Assembly (NCBI RefSeq): GCF_003319095.1
Contig: NZ_QOHI01000005.1
Span: 1-64,000, forward strand
DNA from: Blastococcus sp. TBT05-19
Lineage (GTDB): Bacteria; Actinomycetota; Actinomycetes; Mycobacteriales; Geodermatophilaceae
Length of the DNA: 64,000 bases
Direction of reading: 5' to 3'
The translations under genes and the position numbers were made by a program. The notes below the pieces were generated by a model. That model worked only from the letters and a program-made list of their open reading frames with translations. It was not told the origin of the DNA and ran no database searches. Below, one piece after another: positions 61,419 to 64,000 of the stretch (positions within the stretch are counted from its first letter, which is position 1; each line of letters opens with the position of its first letter).

Positions 61419-62336
61419 TCAGGCGAGGAGGTCGCCCACCGGGTCGCCGATCAGCGAGTTCAGCAGCTTGATGTCGGCCGCGTGGCCGCCGCCCGGATCA
61501 CCGTCGCGCTCGCTCGGTGTCTCCACGACCATGGCGACGCCGGCCGTGGTGCGGTGCCGGACCAGCTCGGCGAACGGGCCGGTGCCGTAGGGCCCCGACC
61601 CGATCGTGCCCTCGCCGATGGTGGTGTGCCGGTCGCGCTTGGAGCCGCAGGCGTCCAGCGAGTCGTTGACGTGCACCAGGCCCAGCCGTCCGGCTCCGAC
61701 CGTCGTCTCCAGCGCGTCGAGCGTCGCGCTCATGCCGCCGGGGACCGACAGGTCGTGGCCGGCCGCCCAGGCGTGGCAGGTGTCGAAGCAGACGCCGAGC
61801 AGCGGGTGCTGCTCCAGGGCGGCGAAGTAGGGGCCGAGGTCCTCGACGGTGGCCGCCAGCGCCCGGCCGCCGCCCGCCGTGGGCTCGATCAGCAGCCGCG
61901 GCCCGTCCGGGTCGGCGGCGTCGAGCACCGGCAGCAGCCGCTCGTGCAGCTGGCGGAGCGCGTCCTCGTAGCGGTCCTCGCCGACCGCGGACCCGGCGTG
62001 CACCACCACGCCCTCGCACCCGAGCTGGGCGCCCCGCCGCAGGTTGTGGGCGATGGAGGCGACGGACTGCTCGACGGTGGCCTCGGTGGGGGAGCCGACG
62101 TTCACCAGGAACGGCGTGTGGATGAACGAGGGCACGCCCCGCTCGGTGCAGCCGGCGGTGAACAGCGCGTCCTGCTTCGGGTCCCCGTCGGTCAGCTTCC
62201 AGCCGCGGGGGTTGCCCACGAAGACCTGGACGGCGCGGGCGGCGACGGCGTCGGTGTAGGCGAGCCCACCCCTGGCCAGGCCGCCCTTGATCTGGATGTG
62301 CGCCCCGACGGGCGGCACGGGAGTGCTGTTCGACAC
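61419..62336 (-). CDS. nfo: Deoxyribonuclease IV (AP endonuclease)
   Basis: 305 residues of TIM-barrel fold with three metal ions. VGAHIQIKGGL, VFVGNPRGWKL, FIHTPFLVNVGSP, LLIEPTAGGGRAL, VCFDTCHAWAAGHDL and LVHVNDSLDACGSKRDRHTTIGEGTIG carry the His, Glu and Asp ligands of the Nfo family. It cuts DNA 5' of abasic sites in base-excision repair. GTG 62336 lies 12 nt (62337-62348) after the stop of the PASTA kinase gene, so they may be in one transcript. Confidence 0.93.
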   Translation of the reverse strand: MSNSTPVPPVGAHIQIKGGLARGGLAYTDAVAARAVQVFVGNPRGWKLTDGDPKQDALFTAGCTERGVPSFIHTPFLVNVGSPTEATVEQSVASIAHNLRRGAQLGCEGVVVHAGSAVGEDRYEDALRQLHERLLPVLDAADPDGPRLLIEPTAGGGRALAATVEDLGPYFAALEQHPLLGVCFDTCHAWAAGHDLSVPGGMSATLDALETTVGAGRLGLVHVNDSLDACGSKRDRHTTIGEGTIGSGPYGTGPFAELVRHRTTAGVAMVVETPSERDGDPGGGHAADIKLLNSLIGDPVGDLLA

Positions 62337-62348
62337 GGAGCGAGGTGC

Positions 62349-64000
62349 CTATCCGAAGGTGAGCAGGATGGTGACGGAGGTGCCGCGCTCGACCTGCTCG
62401 CCGGCCGCCGGTGTCTGCCGGAGCACCTTGTTGCCGAAGAAGCGGGTCGCCTCCACCTGGAGGCCGGCCGCCTGCAGGATCTGCGCCGCCTCGTCGCCGG
62501 TCTTCCCGACGACGTCGGGGACGGCGACGACCGGGACCCCGGCGGAGACCTGGATCTTCACGGTGCTGCCGAAGGGGATCCGGCCGTCGGCGGGGCCGGG
62601 GGCGATCGCCATGACCTCGCCCTTGTCCACCGCATCGCTGCGCCCGTCCTCGATCCGCTCGACGGTGAAGCCGAGGTCCTGGAGGATCTTGGTGGCCTGG
62701 TCGGGGGCCTGCCCGGTGACGTCGGGGACGGCGACCGGTGCCCGGCCCTGGCTGACCACGACGGTGACGACCTGGTCGCGCTTGAGCTCGGTGCCGGCGG
62801 CGGGGTCGAAGCGGATCACGTGCCCCGGCGGGATCTGGTTGTCGTAGTCCTGGCCGCGGGTGATCTGCACCGGCAGGTCCTCGAGCTGGGTCTCCACCTG
62901 CTCGACGGGCAGCGAGACGAGGTCGGGGGAGACCGTGTAGCGCTCCTTGCCCTTGGAGACGACGAGGCGCACGTCGGTGCTGCGGATGACCTCCGCGCCG
63001 GCCGCCGGCTCGGTCGACAGGACGGTGCCGGCGGGGACGTCCTCGCTCCAGACCTCATCGCAGCAGTCCGGGTCGAGCCCGGCGTTCTGCAGCAGGTCGA
63101 TCGCGGCCGCCTGGTCCTTGCCCGCGAGCTCCGGCGTCGTCGTCCAGCGCCCCTCGCCGAACCACCAGCCGATCGCGCCGGCGGTGACGGCCAGCAGCGC
63201 CACGACGGCGATGGCGAACCGGGCCCGGCGCTTGCGGATGTGGTCGGGCACGCCGGGACGCGGGCGGGCGGGGGCGGGGCGGCGGCCCTGCACGTCGGTG
63301 GTGGGACCGGCGCCCATGCCCGGCAGCATGCTCGTGCGCCCGCCGCGGCCGGGGTTGCGGCCGTTCAGGACCGCGGTGCCCGGGTTGCTCGGGTGCCGGT
63401 CGTGGGGGCGCGGGCGGGTGGGCCGGTTGGTCGGCCGCAGCGTGCCGGGGCCGGCGCTCTGGCCGGTGGGCACCGGGACCGGGTCGATGCCGAGGTCGCG
63501 GCGCACGTCGGAGAGCTCGGCGAGGAACGCGCCGGCGTCGATCGGCCGGCCGGCGGGATCGCGGCGGGTGGTGCGCGCGACGAGGTCGTCGACCTGCCAG
63601 GGGAGGCCCGGGACCTCGGCCGACGGGGCCGGGACGTCGTGGTGCACGTGCTGGTAGGCCACGGCCAGCGGCGTGTCACCCCCGAACGGCGGGTGCCCGG
63701 TGAGCATCTCGTAGAGCACGATGCCGGCGGCGTAGATGTCGGAGCGGGCGTCGGCGCGGCCGCGCTCGAGCTGCTCGGGGGAGAGGTAGGCGACCGTGCC
63801 GATGAGCACGCCACCGGTCTGGCTGGTCTGCCCGGTGCCGACGACGGCGCGGGCGAGCCCGAAGTCGGCCACCTTGACGACGCCGTCGACGCCGATGAGG
63901 ACGTTCTCGGGCTTGATGTCGCGGTGCACGATGCCGGCCCGGTGCGCGGCGGTCAGGCCGCTGAGCACCGGCTCCAGCACCGCGAAGGCCTCGGCGACGG
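62349..64000 (-). CDS. pknL: PASTA Ser/Thr protein kinase, PknL/StkP-like (partial, runs off right edge)
   Basis: 550 residues are visible; the N-terminal lobe is beyond 64000. Kinase motifs [13 protein letters not shown] and [10 protein letters not shown], then [11 protein letters not shown] are intact. A linker follows, then one membrane helix ([21 protein letters not shown]) and four PASTA repeats outside the cell, the first holding an adjacent cysteine pair (DPDCCDE). PASTA kinases sense muropeptides or lipid II and control growth. Position next to nfo, aroG and exoribonuclease suits PknL of mycobacteria by synteny, but M. tuberculosis PknL itself lacks PASTA repeats as I recall, so the symbol is tentative. 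Confidence 0.88.
   Translation of the reverse strand, partial: VAEAFAVLEPVLSGLTAAHRAGIVHRDIKPENVLIGVDGVVKVADFGLARAVVGTGQTSQTGGVLIGTVAYLSPEQLERGRADARSDIYAAGIVLYEMLTGHPPFGGDTPLAVAYQHVHHDVPAPSAEVPGLPWQVDDLVARTTRRDPAGRPIDAGAFLAELSDVRRDLGIDPVPVPTGQSAGPGTLRPTNRPTRPRPHDRHPSNPGTAVLNGRNPGRGGRTSMLPGMGAGPTTDVQGRRPAPARPRPGVPDHIRKRRARFAIAVVALLAVTAGAIGWWFGEGRWTTTPELAGKDQAAAIDLLQNAGLDPDCCDEVWSEDVPAGTVLSTEPAAGAEVIRSTDVRLVVSKGKERYTVSPDLVSLPVEQVETQLEDLPVQITRGQDYDNQIPPGHVIRFDPAAGTELKRDQVVTVVVSQGRAPVAVPDVTGQAPDQATKILQDLGFTVERIEDGRSDAVDKGEVMAIAPGPADGRIPFGSTVKIQVSAGVPVVAVPDVVGKTGDEAAQILQAAGLQVEATRFFGNKVLRQTPAAGEQVERGTSVTILLTFG

Overview
The window is very G+C-rich and densely packed, with many GTG starts and many 1-, 4- and 8-nt gene overlaps. 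It contains an F420-type PPOX protein, an actinobacterial cytochrome bc1-aa3 gene set, class II DAHP synthase, a PASTA kinase and a PimB-type mannosyltransferase. This points to an actinomycete. A Geodermatophilaceae-like genome (Blastococcus/Geodermatophilus/Modestobacter) is my best guess, but that is inference. From memory, the gene order broadly follows the Mycobacterium tuberculosis interval from Rv2176 (pknL) to Rv2217 (lipB), with local insertions.

Layout. 1-150: 3' end of leuS, apparently disrupted. 219-6962: acetyltransferase, PPOX protein, lipB, S51-type peptidase, FAD oxidoreductase, a sensor-like protein kinase and an epimerase. 7044-10330: E2 and E3 of a 2-oxo acid dehydrogenase. 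10479-18529: pepA, gcvT-like gene, a membrane module (BrkB, DUF4235, DUF3618, holin-like), aldo/keto reductase, metallo-hydrolase and DUF3043. 18683-28400: HesB-type Fe-S protein, asnB and respiratory genes (ctaC-ctaF on plus; ctaE-qcrC-qcrA-qcrB on minus). Between the two respiratory operons lies a 650-nt stretch with traces of a frameshifted small gene. 28522-32067: receiver-like protein, trpD, an Lrp-type ligand domain and a DEDD-exonuclease/GIY-YIG fusion. 32251-38366: two secreted NlpC/P60 hydrolases (the second behind a c-di-AMP riboswitch), an M48 protease and pimB-like glycosyltransferase. 38410-45620: lipid and sugar genes, including fadD15-like, SRPBCC, a degenerate ArsA-like ATPase, DUF5304, glucokinase, esterase and acyltransferase. 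45617-49745: a regulated SDR/Baeyer-Villiger monooxygenase/hydrolase/TetR cassette. 49834-64000: antiporter, RidA, 3'-5' exoribonuclease, PucR, STAS, chemoreceptor, aroG, threonine aldolase, Nudix, subtilase, nfo and the PASTA kinase, which runs off the end.

Functional links. LipB makes the octanoyl precursor of the lipoate carried by the E2. CtaC/E/F and QcrABC form the respiratory supercomplex, while ctaD is not here. TrpD and AroG serve aromatic amino-acid synthesis. The two NlpC/P60 proteins and the PASTA kinase concern peptidoglycan, with c-di-AMP as a likely wall/osmotic signal. The SDR, monooxygenase and hydrolase chemically form an alcohol-to-ketone-to-ester-to-acid route, flanked by two copies of a TGAGC-N3-GCTCA palindrome that suits the adjacent TetR protein.

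Across the window a TANNNT -10 hexamer lies 6 or 7 nt before the chosen start codon of many genes, which suggests leaderless transcription. I used it to fix several starts. I saw no rRNA, tRNA, CRISPR, insertion sequence or prophage.
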